A stretch of 64,000 bases of DNA from Bryoerythrophyllum caledonicum. Lineage: Eukaryota > Streptophyta > Bryopsida > Pottiales > Pottiaceae. The translations under genes and the position numbers were made by a program. Under the pieces are notes generated by a model. The model had not been told where the DNA came from. It saw only the letters and a list, made by a program, of their open reading frames with translations, and did no database searches. Numbering within the stretch: the first letter of the stretch is position 1; the number at the start of each line of letters is the position of its first letter. This document shows, piece after piece, positions 24,871 through 36,642 of this stretch. The stretch is from positions 2,764,168 through 2,828,167 of the forward strand of contig OZ020522.1 in NCBI GenBank assembly GCA_963971425.1. Direction: 5' to 3'.

Positions 24871-27800
24871 GTGCCTTCCAATGGATGGTAGTAGTCTCTA
24901 ACAGAGGCCCTAGGTTGTGCTCAACTCTAGGCTCCTATTGCATATGTGGTAGCATGAAATGGTGCCATGCTTTTTCCACTGCTAACTCCGCGGCCTCCCT
25001 TAACTGGATGGTGTTGCTTCACGCCGCCTCGATCCCAGGTTGATATCCTTCTCTCTCTCCACCATTCGTGTTGCCCATAGAGACATCCACCTTCTCTGAA
25101 ATGTGGTCAACCATAGAAGGATCCTCAAAATATGTCTGAATCCACAAAGGTTTCATATTCATAAATCCAGAGAAGGCAAATACGTCAGCAAAGTTACCAG
25201 TAAGAACTCAAACAAATCGAGTTGGCAGTTGAGCCTTCCGCCCATCTCCTACTTGCCAACCTGGTCTACAGCTTGCTGACTCCTCCCAGAAATCCAAGGA
25301 GAATCTGATTGGGTATAGCACCGCCGAGCCTACCAAGACATCATATGATTTGGCCTCCGTGGCTATTGCCTTCATCTTCATGGAACTTACATCTGTCACA
25401 TCACTTTGATTCAGTTGTAACATCAACTCAGCCCTTGTGATGCCTGTAGCGTGCTCTATACCCTCCATGGATGTGCTAATTGTCCATGGACACTTCTCCA
25501 AAGTATCCCCAGTTAAGTCCAACCCTTCAATAGCTGACGTGCCTAGCATCAGAGTTTGAGCTCCTGAATCCAAAAGCACACGTCGATGTACAAAAACCTT
25601 CCTATTAGGCCCAACAAGTTGAAAAATGCCTTGGAAATTATCAACCACTACTACAGCAGGATAATGGATCATCTCTGAATCGCATGTGTGGTGGCCATTG
25701 TCTTCACACGCATAGCTGCTAAAAGCAGCCCCTCCACGTTGTCACTCTGGCTCTCCTCTACATTGATTATCTCCGTCTTCAACACATTTACACCCGTGGA
25801 ATTGTCCAACTCACACATTGAGTCTACTGTCTTGAAAACCTGAAGTCATCTTGTGACAACATCTTAGTAGAAAACAAAGAAGTTTCCCATATAGCAGTTG
25901 TTGCTTCCATAAGTGCTACAATTCCTCTTCTGAGTCCTCCAGCTCGTGGTGAGGCTCATGTGGATGTCGCCACCAATCGTGGTGGACGCACCATAGACGA
26001 CGTGGGTACCATCTCTTCTAACGTGAAGGATTGAGGCAACCGCGCTTGTCAGTTATCTTTTCCATGGTGGGGATCTAGAGTTAGACTGGCTCCATGTGGA
26101 ACTTCCTTGGAAATTGGAGTATGGCTCCGTATCAGGGCATAGGCCTCATGTGTGCCATCCCTAATGGCAAGTGCCATGCCACTCAACATAAAGTCTCCGA
26201 AATTCATCATCCATGGGACTAAAACCGCCTCCAACATGGAAACTAGGAGTAACTTGAGAGCTTCCACCTACCACGGTAGTGTTGGCACTCATTGCTTGTA
26301 TTTTGGCTTCCAACTCTGCGAACTTGGCTTTCCAGCTCTTATTTTCTCCTCCAGTGACCTTGGATTCCTTCTCTTTGCCTCCTCCTTTGGCTTCCTTGCT
26401 CCCGGTGGACTTCAACTCTAGATGAAACTTACAGCAGCTGACCTCTGCGTGCCCCTTGGCACCACAACCAGAGCAGAAACCTCCTGCATGGAGTGTGGAA
26501 GTCTTACCTTCTTTGCAATCTTTCCTCTGATGGCCTGGCTTCCTACATTTGAAGCACAAGCCACCAGTGTCTGCGGTATACGAAGGGATAGCCACCTTGG
26601 CCACTTTAACTTTCTCCAGGACATTCTCTTCATGTTTGAGAAATTCCATGGCTGCCTTCTCTTCTAATATATTTATCTCAATCCGCTCCGAGGTTTCAAA
26701 AACAAATCGTAGTGTAGTTGGCACTCTCAATCGCAATGCCTCATTGCAAACTAAGGTCTTCAACTCCTTGTCCAGGATACTATACCAATGTTGCATGCCT
26801 GTTATTTTGTAACTCCGTCAGTGGCTGAGATTAGTCTCCTTAATCTCGCATGAGTCTTTCTCTGAGACTCGTCACCTCCACGAGTGAAGGAACGAAGGGC
26901 TTTCATCTTATCTACCCTTCGTCCTTGATAGTCTCTGTGGAGTTGCACAAAGAATCCTATAGTGGGATTAAATGGAGGTGGGTGATTTACCAGCCCCTCT
27001 AGCTGCATCATAACCTCCATCGTGCTTGTGCCTTCTTCCATCTTCCACTTGGACAAGAATGGTGATGTCACCCTCGGTGCTCCACCCGATACGTCCACAT
27101 AATTCGGTGCGTAGAAATCTCTCCAGGCCATAATTTCTAGGAAATGAGCCTCCTCGAACTCTCCGTAGTCCGCCAATGGAGCTCCCTCCAGACACCCAAA
27201 CAATGCCCTCCACACCATGTACGAATTGAAATTGGGATTACGGGACTTCTGGTGTTCACACCACATCGTGAACTCCCTCTTGAAGTCATCGACTTCGATG
27301 GTGCCCGTGGAACCCGAAAATCTCCGTACCCCTTGTTCTCCACCTCCATATGGTGAAGCCATCTCCTCCCAATCAAAGTATGATTGGTAAGACTTTGTGG
27401 GTAAAATTGGTACCTGAACACTCACCTTCGGATTTTCAAGAAATTCCTCTTCTTCTACCAGTGGCAAAGATTGTCTTCTGCCTCTTCTGGTTGATCACGA
27501 ATTTTTGTTCACACCCTCTTACTAGCATCTATTGAGAAGGGGGTATTTCTACACGTAAAACCGGGACCTTTCCAATTATCCAGATTGCTAGTTTGGTGAT
27601 TTATTCGAACAATCGCCAAGCTTCATGGATTCTTCTCATCTCTGGAGCATAGATCGTAGGTGATACTTCCCAGTCCAACAACTCTAAGGTAAGAGTATCC
27701 CACACACTAGTGGCACGCTTCTGCCACGTGTTAACCTCCCACTACTACGTAGTGTGGAATAAGAACCATTCGCTCTCAAACTCGGTGAAAATAAGGGAGA

Positions 27801-28079
27801 AGGTGGGTAATTGGATGCCTGAAAAGAAGTCTTCTACTTCTATACCATACCTTGACCCAAAATTCCGAAAAATCACAGCCTTACCTTCAATCAACAAATC
27901 CTCGACCCTAACTTGCCCACGAGCGCGGCACAAAGGTGCTGGAATTCCCTCCTTCACCCGAAGTGAACGGATCTTCTGCACTCCACCAAGTGAAGTCCAA
28001 TACTTCACCGATTCCGTGCTCAACACTTTTGTGCATGGTTTACGCAAGTTTGAGGACTCCGTGCGAGACCTAGGGAGAA

Positions 28080-29145
28080 AGCTCGTATGTGAGCGGTGAG
28101 CGGTGAGTGGAGAGTGGTGAGGAAAAAAAGAGAACTAACCTTTAAGGATTTTACATAGACTTAATGAACAAGGGGGGCCCTATTACCGTGGGATACTTTT
28201 AAAAAACTTGAAAAAATTTGCATTCGAATGGATTTTCTTAGTATATTTATAGACATTAGGGCTGACATCATCATGAACATTTATTAAAAAGAGTGATGTC
28301 ACCATGTACTATGTAGGGTTTTTAGACCATAATTTTTTATACTATTTGGATTAAGGGCTCAAATATTACAAGTACTAACAAAAAGAAAAACTCAAAAGTG
28401 AAACTAAATAAAGATTGATAAGACAAAGACCCAAAGTATGGTTAAATATATTTCTTTTTTGATAACATGATAGTGCGGGAGTACATTAGTAAGATAGAAG
28501 ATAAATGTATAAGCTAGTTATTACTTATTAGTGTGAAATTGGTATTGTAAAACCATTGTAACATTACATGAAGAGAATAAAAGAAGATCAATATATAATG
28601 AAATAGTCCTAAAGGACATGGTACAATGCGATAAGTATAAATGAAATCTAAGATAAAGCTATCTATTGGCAAATCAATGTCAATTGAAGGCCAAGTAAAA
28701 CCAAAAAAATACTTATTCACTTAGCATGCAATGCAAATCAAAGAACTATCTGTGAACAAACCGCCATTGTAAGCCTATTTAGAACTATCCTTGCTACTAG
28801 CACTTTCATGAGCCTCTAAATCAAGATACTGAATAACATGCTAATCAAAAGCGCGTCTAGGTTGCCGTAATTGTGGAGATGGCAACTCTGCCATCACTTC
28901 AGCCGCATCTGCAGCATAGCTAGGGAGAAAAATGCTTGATGGTGGTGAAGACATCACAAGCCCTGATGGAGCAGAAGGAGTTGATCTTGTTGAAACTCTA
29001 CAAGAAAAAAAAAATAAGGAATTTCTGGAATATTCGAATATTTTCCCGGAATATTCATGGAATATTCGAATATTTTCTGCTCTCCGTGGTTGAATTCTCT
29101 GCTCACCGCTCTCCGCTCTCCGCTCTCCGCTCACCGCTCATGAAT
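28080..29145. mobile_element. E2: ~1.07-kb deletion derivative of the E family
   Basis: The left end reads GAGCGGTGAGCGGTGAG (28,091-28,107) and the right end is its inverse, CTCCGCTCACCGCTCAT (29,127-29,143), with more GGAGAGCGG units inside each. Between them lies only the last exon of gene A plus non-coding DNA. Both transposase and methyltransferase are gone, so it could move only in trans. It lies at the upstream side of the gypsy fossil, so the E family was still mobile after that element settled. A possible imperfect 9-bp duplication (GACTCCGTG / GACTCCCTC) flanks it but is weak. Confidence 0.6.
28780..28998 (-). pseudogene. Last exon of gene A retained in E2
   Basis: After a CTTGTAG acceptor the frame reads VSTRSTPSAPSG, SIFLPSYAADAAEVMAELPS and LDLEAHESASS. 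This aligns with the last exon of gene A in E4 (SLFLPHYAEQMAQVYATITS and VDDEAHESSG), in the same splice phase. One in-frame TAG interrupts it. Confidence 0.75.
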
Positions 29146-29369
29146 AAGACTCCCTCCAAGCAAGTGATTAAGGTGTCCAACACCTCCCCATCAATTTCCA
29201 CCTTAGGCCCACTAGCCTTCCCAGGTTTTTTAGCCTTACCTCTTCCCTCCATGGTCCATAGTTTAAGTTCCAAATATCCTTGAAACACCCTAAACCATGT
29301 TAATAGTGTCCTCGCAATCTATAAGCTTCTACCCTAACCTCCCTAATTTTCCTTAGCACTCGTAGTGTG

Positions 29370-29755
29370 GGATACAACTGTGATAAGGTACAATACGGGA
29401 ACAATATGGTCGTTGTTGAGTACCATACGGGTACAATACAAACTCGATACAATACGGTTACTGCTGGGTATGAATTTCTACAAACCGGGTATCAACCCAA
29501 ACCGGTTATCAGCACAAGCGCCACGTATCAGCACCAACGCCGAGTACTAGCCCTAACCAGGTACCACCCCTAACTGGTTACCACCCCTAACCGGGTACCA
29601 CCCCCAACCGGGTACCAGCCCTAACCGGATACCAACAGCAGTGTAGCATATATGTAGCCGATCCGGGTATACATAGCAGCAGTCGGGTATAATGAGATAC
29701 AATCGGGTATCAATATGAAACGGGGTACCACACAGTAGCCGGGTATGAGTTGGTG
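29370..29755. repeat. Degenerate CGGGTAYC / ACCGGGTACC repeat tract
   Basis: About twenty copies of a CGGGTAYC or GGTACC-centred motif occur with irregular 15-30-bp spacing, most regular at 29,555-29,635 (ACCACCCCTAACCGGGTACC). No protein is encoded. The palindromic GGTACC core is reminiscent of the E-family arrays, but the tract lies outside E2. Confidence 0.65.
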
Positions 29756-31260
29756 GAGGTAGGGCACCTCGTGCACTCACCGTTCTTCTACCGTGTCTGT
29801 ACTGTGTCTATGCTCACAAGAATCGTGTATGTGTGCACACAGATCACCAACGCCGGCGCTCTCAACACGCCCCTAACCCCAACACCCAGAACTCACTCAC
29901 CAATTCCAAATTCCCCGAAATCCCCACAAAAGCTCGTCGCCCGGAGCTCCCCCGCAACTCCAAACCGGACGATGGCCGTGAGCCCGTAGCGACGGCGAGG
30001 ACAATTGGGATTTGGTGAAACCCTAGGGAAGATCGCATGGGGGCAATTCACGAGTATTTGGAGGTCGGAGGAGTACAACAGTGCTACTCTTGGACCCTTC
30101 ACCAGCACCAAGACATGTTGATGTCCTACCTACGCTAAATGCTCTACAGGGACTTGCGAAGGATGATCACGCGCTACTTCGGGCCTATTTCGCCGCTAAT
30201 CTTCTGCCCTCTGGACAGGAACGAAGCGCTTACCTTGGCAGATCCCTCACTTCCTGTGACGACGGCAACGCGTCCGCGTGCACAACCACACCGCGCCTAC
30301 AGCTCGAGCGCATCACCAAGTTGTTATATCCAACCTCTTCCCACACTACTGCAACCCTCAGAGCGCCATGACGGAGTCGCACCGCATAGAGTAAATCCTA
30401 GCACGCGCCTTCGCCATCCCAAACTCCCCCACTCTCTCTGTCAACGTCCACCTTCCTCCTACGAAAGTGGATCTGGATGAAGACTCCCACTTCTTGTGGA
30501 TGAGCTAAGAGTCAATGGAATGTCATCCAACTCTATCTCCGTTGTTTGGCTCTCAACCACAACTTCTAGCCTTACCCCCAACTTTCATCCATTCTCCTCT
30601 AAACATGCTTGAGCTTTTGCAACAACAATTTCAGCACTAAAGCATTGCTCAAAAACACCTCAAACACAAGATTTTGAAAGTTTTAAGTGTTAAAAATCCA
30701 CTAAAACTACACTCATATCAAAGTGGTGATCTTTCTCAAGTAATAAACAAGTAGGAAATACTCATAAACTACACATAATCAAGTCAATGCCATTCTTAAA
30801 GAATGATCGCATAGTAACAATGAAGCTAAAGAAGTACATGCACGCACGCACTCTCTCATTCCATCACATGGGAGACTCAACTTGAGAAAGATGAGTCTCC
30901 TTTAACAACACGTGGAGGTCATTTGGACTCTAAGTCCCAAATGAGGTGTCAAATGACACCACCAATGCCCTAAAAGTCAAAAGACTCTAATACTAACTCT
31001 AATTAATAACTAGAGCTAGAATCTAGATCTCCTTTGGGCCGCTTAACCTCATTGTTGGTTCATAACGCATAAACCAACCTCCACAAACCCTCCAACGCAC
31101 AGAACTTGACAGCCTCGTAGCCCTTCGCCAAGAACCTTGTGACTGCTTCCTTTACCAAAACTTCGCCCTTTTAGGAAACTGCAGCTAATAAGCTCACGAC
31201 ATGTGTGCGGATGAGCCTCCGTTGGGGCCTCAACGATTGGTGGTAGGCCCTACTAAACAA
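29756..31260. other. CpG-richer stretch, no gene assigned
   Basis: About 29,830-30,480 is richer in CG than its surroundings and has overlapping open frames on both strands, but none shows a domain I recognise or convincing splice sites. It may be the first exon of an unknown gene or a gene fragment. 30,480-31,260 shows nothing assignable. Confidence 0.3.
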
Positions 31261-31316
31261 AAGGTAAATTTGAATAAAATTTTAAAAGTATAAATTGATT
31301 CCCCGGGTTAAAGCAT

Positions 31317-31415
31317 TGGGAACTATTTGAGAATGCATGGGAATGTTGGAGAACACGATGGGGAACTCTGGGGAACAACATGGAAACTCATCGGGAACGC
31401 AATGGGAACATTGTG
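31317..31415. repeat. Short GGGAAC repeats
   Basis: Seven or so irregular units around GGGGAAC occur in 100 bp (GGGAACTATTTG, GGGAATGTTGG, GGGGAACTC, GGGGAACAAC and others). No other feature is seen from here to 33,080. Confidence 0.5.
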
Positions 31416-33089
31416 GTAATAATATGGTTAAAAAGGTAAATCATTAGAGGGTAACCTAATGGTTTGGTTAGGAACCACATTGGATTTTATCATGAAACTG
31501 GTGTGGGTATGAGGAGCCCAACCCGGACTTTAAGGGACCATATCTGGGAGCTCTTTATGGTTGCCCCATATGGTTGTCATGTGCGTCTGCTTAATGTCTT
31601 CCTGTCAAGGTCAAAGGTAAAGGAGTCGTTGGTGGAGCTTCAAACCTTGGTCGCGGCTGGTCAAATACTATTATCCCCGCCCTCCATCACCTGGTTTGCA
31701 AAAAACCAGTGGGGAACCTCTAAGGGTATGCTTCCATGTGAGACCCGACTCTACATTTTCCATGTAGCACCCGACTCTCCCCTGCATAAAATTTCCTAGA
31801 GGATGGTTTATCATGGCCCTTACATGCACTACCCACAATGATGGTGGAACCAAAAATAAATCAATCAGTCACCCATGACTTGGAATGAGGCATGGCCCAT
31901 GTCAGAGAAAAGTCAAGCTCTAAATCAGAATGACAAAGTTCCCAAGCCGCCATCTTTCTACTCCCATTTATTTTGGTCACATCTAGTTTTCCCTTTAAAT
32001 GCCTTCTCTGTTACATTCAAGGCTCTCTCATCATACACTGACTTTTGTGGTCTTGTGAGGATGCATTGAACACATGGACAGAGAGTGGTACTCAAAAGAA
32101 ATACAGACTTGTTAAATCACTCAACAACATTGACGTTGTAGCAAATGGAGGAGAAGAAAGAAGGTTGCAAGTGCCTGCTATGTGAGGAAGAGGTCCCTGT
32201 AAAAGAAAAAGAAGCTAAAAGATTGGAGAATGTGTTCCCTAAGTTCTCAGTGGTACTTTTGCACATCATGGGACCATGATCATTGAGAGTGTTAAATTAG
32301 AAGGAAACAGGGATTCCAGGGACTTAAGATGGACATTGCGGGTACCCGAAGAATTTTGTGGGTCTACCACATCCTTGTGGCAAGCCTGAAAAAAATTGCA
32401 GGCACCGGATATTATTATTTCGGGTAGAAATCTCCAAGTTTGCATGGAAGTGCCTGGCTCCCGCAAAAAAATGAGGGTCGGGTCTCACATGGAAGTAGAA
32501 GATACATTGTTCACGTGCTCCATTTGGTGAAATAATGTGCAAGATGGAGAGGGCCAAGTTTCAGCTCGAGGCACTCAAAATCTGATCCCGGCGGTCGCTT
32601 TCGATGAGGCAACTTTGAATGAAAGTACCAGTGCTGTGGTGGCCTAACTTAGAATGTTATGGTCCAATGCGCGAAGCTGATGAGAATGAGCGAAATAAAA
32701 AAAGCAGTGCCAGGGAACGGTAGACCCGATACTTCTGCCCAAGTTGTGTCCTGGGCAGTCTGAAGATACTGTAGCGGAACCACAGCCAGTCCAAATTGGC
32801 GCCAGCCGCTCTTCCCCCCTTCCAGATTTAGCGGGCACGGGAAAAGGAAACGTAATGACTTGTCAGTATAGCTCTCAAATAGAGGCACAAGAAATGTATG
32901 CTAGGCATGGCGACCCGGAATTAGATACTGTATCCTGGATTGATTAGATCCTGAATGTGGAGTGTCGAAATTGAGGAACCAAAAAGATTGAGTGGCCAGG
33001 TTGAATTTAGAGTGCAAGTAATCCCAGATATTATTAGCTACACCCAACCTTACTTTCTTGGGTAGGGTGAGAAGCTAGCTACATGGAAG

Positions 33090-33385
33090 TGACCCGACGC
33101 CCAGGGCGAACTGACCCCCTCTTTGGTACTTATCCGAGGTGGGCCCCGTCTAATCTACATGGGGTCATTTCTCGGGCCCTCTTATTTTGGGTGGTCCGGA
33201 GGCTTTTTTTGGATTTTTTTTTGACAAATTTGGGGCTTATGGTCATTGTTCACCTGAGATGTTTCCCCCTTGCTACAAATAGGGCCCCAACCAAAAACAA
33301 AATAGGGGCCAGGTTTGGCCCCACCACCTCATGGCCCCCTCATGTAAGTACCAACAAGGGGGTCAGTTGGCCCTGGGCGTGACCT
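33090..33385. mobile_element. ~295-bp inverted-repeat element (MITE-like)
   Basis: The ends are inverted repeats of about 35 bp: ACGCCCAGGGCGAACTGACC at the left, and the inverse of ACGCCCAGGGCCAACTGACC at the right, each followed inward by CCCT..TTGGTACTTA. There is no coding capacity. The target duplication is unclear. Confidence 0.65.
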
Positions 33386-33781
33386 GACCCCGTCAGACAT
33401 GACAGGTCGGGCATTGCATGGAACCAGGCCCTTAGAAGTTGAGGTGAAGCTTGTGGATACTATAATACTACTCAAGGAATGTCAGCCTATCGTCCAAGAA
33501 ATATGCAGAGTGAGATTTCTCGCCCTACAAAAATTTCCACTTCTAGATCTCATAGTGAGTTTGTCTTTAGAGAAAGACACAGTATCTCCACATCTTGCTC
33601 CACCCTCTCTTTTTGCCTGACATATGCCAACCACCTTGGGAAAACACGACTTTTGGGAAAACTCTAATGATTTACAGCTATGAAATCACATTAAATGATA
33701 CAAACTGGATTAAAATTGTAGACTGTATAGCTCCCACCAAGGCATCAAAATGCTAATGCGGATGAAAGCAAACAAATACAT

Positions 33782-34330
33782 GAGTTTGCCTGAAAGTAGT
33801 CTACCCTCGAGAAGAGAGAGTAATTCCATACTACTAAATCTTTGTCTCGTGGACATTGGTCTAGTGGTGGATCAAACAGACACTCTATTTACTCCGGCCC
33901 CTCGCGGGGACCAGAGTTCTTCTTCTTTTTCTTCCTGAAAGTACGTACCAAAGAGGCAAGTTCGTATGGAAATGGTGCCAGACAGGGTCAGATGTAACAT
34001 GATAGAGTTTTCCTGAAAGTCACCAAAATACACAAGATAGTCATCCCGGATCTTATGGCCCTATGTTAGTGAGTGGACCATATGCACATGGTGACCTGGT
34101 TTGGGAAAGGTATGGGGGAACTATTAGTCAACTCTTTGAGAACTTAGGGTACTATGGGGGAGCTTTAGCTTGCATAGAATAGGGCCCAAGAGCATTGATG
34201 GCCAAACATTTAATAAAAAAGGAGCCTAAGATCTGTAATGCTCTCTTTCTTTCCGTATTTAAATCTCACCCTGTATGGTGCCATTTCCATATTGACTTGC
34301 CTCTTTGATACACACTTTCAGGAAAACTCT
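33782..34330. mobile_element. Inverted-repeat element with ~65-bp arms
   Basis: The left arm (33,782-33,993, interrupted by a later insertion) reads GAGTTTGCCTGAAAGTA then CAAAGAGGCAAG, TATGGAAATGG and CAGGGT. The right arm (34,265-34,329) is its inverse. The string GAGTTTTCCTGAAAGT recurs once more inside at 34,005-34,020. There is no coding capacity. Confidence 0.65.
33799..33933 (+). mobile_element. Isolated LINE/SINE 3' tail with 10-bp target duplication
   Basis: This 135-bp insert matches the 3' tails of the LINE copies and the SINE (TACCCTCGAG to TTCTTCTTC). It is flanked by CCTGAAAGTA at 33,789-33,798 and 33,934-33,943, and lies inside the left arm of the inverted-repeat element. It is a severely 5'-truncated retroposition product, younger than the element it entered. 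Confidence 0.8.
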
Positions 34331-34796
34331 ACTCTGCAAAAGCATGAGAAAATGCTAGAGCTAGAGACTGAGCCTAGACAAAAGTAGAAGTGAAAGCAAG
34401 GAATCCTAAAGTTAGAACAAGTGTACAATATCACGCTTCATTCTGTACAATTTTGTAGTCCAAAAGTCAACGAGGCCGATTTTCCCTTAAAATCCAGCAT
34501 AAATTCAGTCTTACCTTCATAATATCACACCCTCTGTTTTACCAAAAAGTGTGATATAAACAAGGTGTGACATATTTCATAATATCACATTTGGCAAATT
34601 TATGCATATTGTGATATTGTAAAACAAAAAGGTAGAAAAAGTGAAAAGGTAATTTAAAAAATGAAATAAAATAAATAACAATATAACAAACTTTCACATT
34701 GAATGCCTCTATTATGTAGTTAAACATCTTGAGATACAATATTTTTGGCAATATCATCATATGACCAATCAAAATGCATAATATGCAAAATGAACT

Positions 34797-35090
34797 GGAC
34801 AAACTTTGGCAAAAGTCTCTTAGAAAGATCCCATCTTGTATAGTACATGCTATAGCAATTTCAATGACCATCATATGACCATGAATGAACAAAACAAATG
34901 AGGATCAATGACTAAAACTCATTATAATTTATTGGGATTATAAATTACGTGGCTTGCATCTCCTATGCACGTGGGAAATGAAGTAGACAAATTTTAGCTA
35001 AAGTCTCTTTGAAAGACCCCATCATGTACCTATTGTAGCAATTTCAATGACCATCCAAGACCAAATCTAATGAGGATCAATGACAAAAAC
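34797..35090. repeat. Tandem duplication of ~110 bp
   Basis: The stretch 34,797-34,917 (AAAGTCTCTTAGAAAGA, AGCAATTTCAATGACCATC, GAGGATCAATGAC) recurs at 34,987-35,090 with scattered changes. Confidence 0.65.
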
Positions 35091-35200
35091 AAGGGCGAAG
35101 GTGGCGCCGTGACACGACATGGGAGGGCAAGGGAGAGCGATTCCGAGAACAACTACTAAGGGAGAGGGATTTTGGTAACAGGGAACATCGAACAAGGAGT

Positions 35201-35578
35201 GAGGGGCGGATTCAACAATGTACTGTCCCAACATGGGTTGCGGGGAGGGAGAATTTGGTCTTGGGTTCCGCTACTGTAAAGAAGGTTCAAAGACATGGTT
35301 CATGAACAGGCGGAAAGGGTGGAAGCGAGGGGCGGATTCATCACTGTATTGTCCTGACATGGTTTACGGGGAGGGAGGGTTTGGTCTTGGATTCCGCTAC
35401 TGTAAACATGGTTCAAAGACATGATTCAAGAATAGGCAGGAAGGGGTGGGAGTGAGGGGCAAATTCAACAATGTACTGTTCCGACATGGGTTACGGGGAG
35501 GGAGGGTTTGGTCTTGGGTTCCGCTATTGTAAACAAGGTTCAAAGACATGGTTCAGGAGCACGCACGAGGGAGGGTTT
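35201..35578 (+). repeat. 126-bp tandem repeat, three copies
   Basis: Units start at about 35,201, 35,327 and 35,453 with GAGGGGCGGATTC and contain GGGAGGGTTTGGTCTTGG and TTCAAAGACATGG. Because 126 is 42 codons, one frame stays open and yields a repeated peptide with FGLGFRYCK. Stops separate the units and there is no start context, so I do not call a gene. From 35,580 to 36,640 nothing else is seen except a few GGGTATCAC repeats near 36,170-36,225. Confidence 0.75.
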
Positions 35579-36642
35579 GACGACAAGGAGACTACCATAG
35601 TTAGGGAGGGTTTACTAATTCTGCAAAAAAAATTCATATTTAGAATTTTTTGATAGGAACAAGGGTTGAGTCCACAAGGGGCAAGGATGATAATACAAAA
35701 ACCTGTATATGTGTGTCATCCATCTGGCACTTATTCATCTTTGGAACTTGTTATTGTCACACTTACAGAATGGATTTTGAAAAAAAATGATTTCATCAAG
35801 GGTGATAGGGATATTAACGAGGGAGTTTGAACTAGGAAAATTAGTTTCAAGGTTTTGAGTGACAATATCAGGGTGAGTCTATTAACAAGGGTGATATTAT
35901 CAAGGTTAGACTGTATAAACATTCTCGAAGCTTTAGCGGAGTTGCTCACTTGCATCCAGTGATCGAAGCAGGTCGTTGGGAGCTTATCCCCACCGTCGCA
36001 GTAAAGACCGGAGGAAAGCAAAGGACGCGCATCTGGCAATTCGGATATCGTTCTACAGACGTTTACCACGAAAATTGGATAACCGTTTCGTGAGGGCCTC
36101 CGGTCACTTCCCATACCGTTTGTAGGATTCAGATTCTGCCGAATATTTCTCCTTTATTCAAATGGTGACTTCGGGTATCACCTAGACATTGCATGGGTAT
36201 CACTCGGCATCACACGGGTATCACATGGACAAATCTCTTGAATTCTCTAAACTTTTTGGACATTCTCCATTGTGATCTCATTATGTACGAAACTGACCGC
36301 TGCGTACCGTAAATAGGAAAAAACGAATTGTACTGTAAGCGTGATGAATTCGGAAGTGTGGACTGTTCCTCACGCGCGGCAGTTGTAGCAGGTGCTTTCA
36401 GCGAGGCCGCCAAGCTTTTCAAAATAGCCCGCACTCGATGCAGCTCTCGCGTCGAACTAGGTACTTCCCACGACGCCCTCCGTCATTCGCACAGTTGCAG
36501 AAGCGGAGCAAGATGCAACTCCGTCCTCGGAGTGACCCGCACCTCACCAGGAACAAGGGTGTCTCACTGGACATGAGACGCTAATCGGGAGCACTGAATC
36601 ATTTAAGTTGTTTTAGTTGAAGTTCCTGGTTCAGGTTTGAAG

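Larger units (their letters stand above)
20400..28050 (-). mobile_element. Broken Ty3/gypsy fossil carrying a C5-DNA-methyltransferase and a PHD finger
   Basis: On the minus strand the parts come in this order: gag-like region (about 27,467-26,802), two CCHC zinc knuckles (within 26,796-26,161), aspartic protease region (25,672-25,208, LLDSGAQTLMLG), cytosine methyltransferase (about 24,870-23,940), reverse transcriptase (about 23,435-22,440, YIDDIIVFS), RNase H (22,379-22,002, TDHHPLKWL), integrase (about 21,941-21,000) and a PHD finger (20,612-20,406). The layout is that of Ty3/gypsy elements with two added domains. The coding region is broken in roughly ten places, so this is an old copy. 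LTRs were not recognised. E2 is inserted just upstream, at about 28,080. Confidence 0.85.

Noticed and set aside
28070-29160. Firm target-site duplication for E2
   Set aside because: GACTCCGTG / GACTCCCTC match only 7 of 9 and do not abut the repeats exactly; noted as weak only.
30080-30480. CpG-richer open frames at 30.1-30.5 kb as a gene
   Set aside because: Several frames on both strands overlap, none has a known domain or clear splice sites.
35218-35653. Gene encoding the FGLGFRYCK repeat peptide
   Set aside because: Open only because the unit is 126 bp; stops separate the units and there is no start context or homology.
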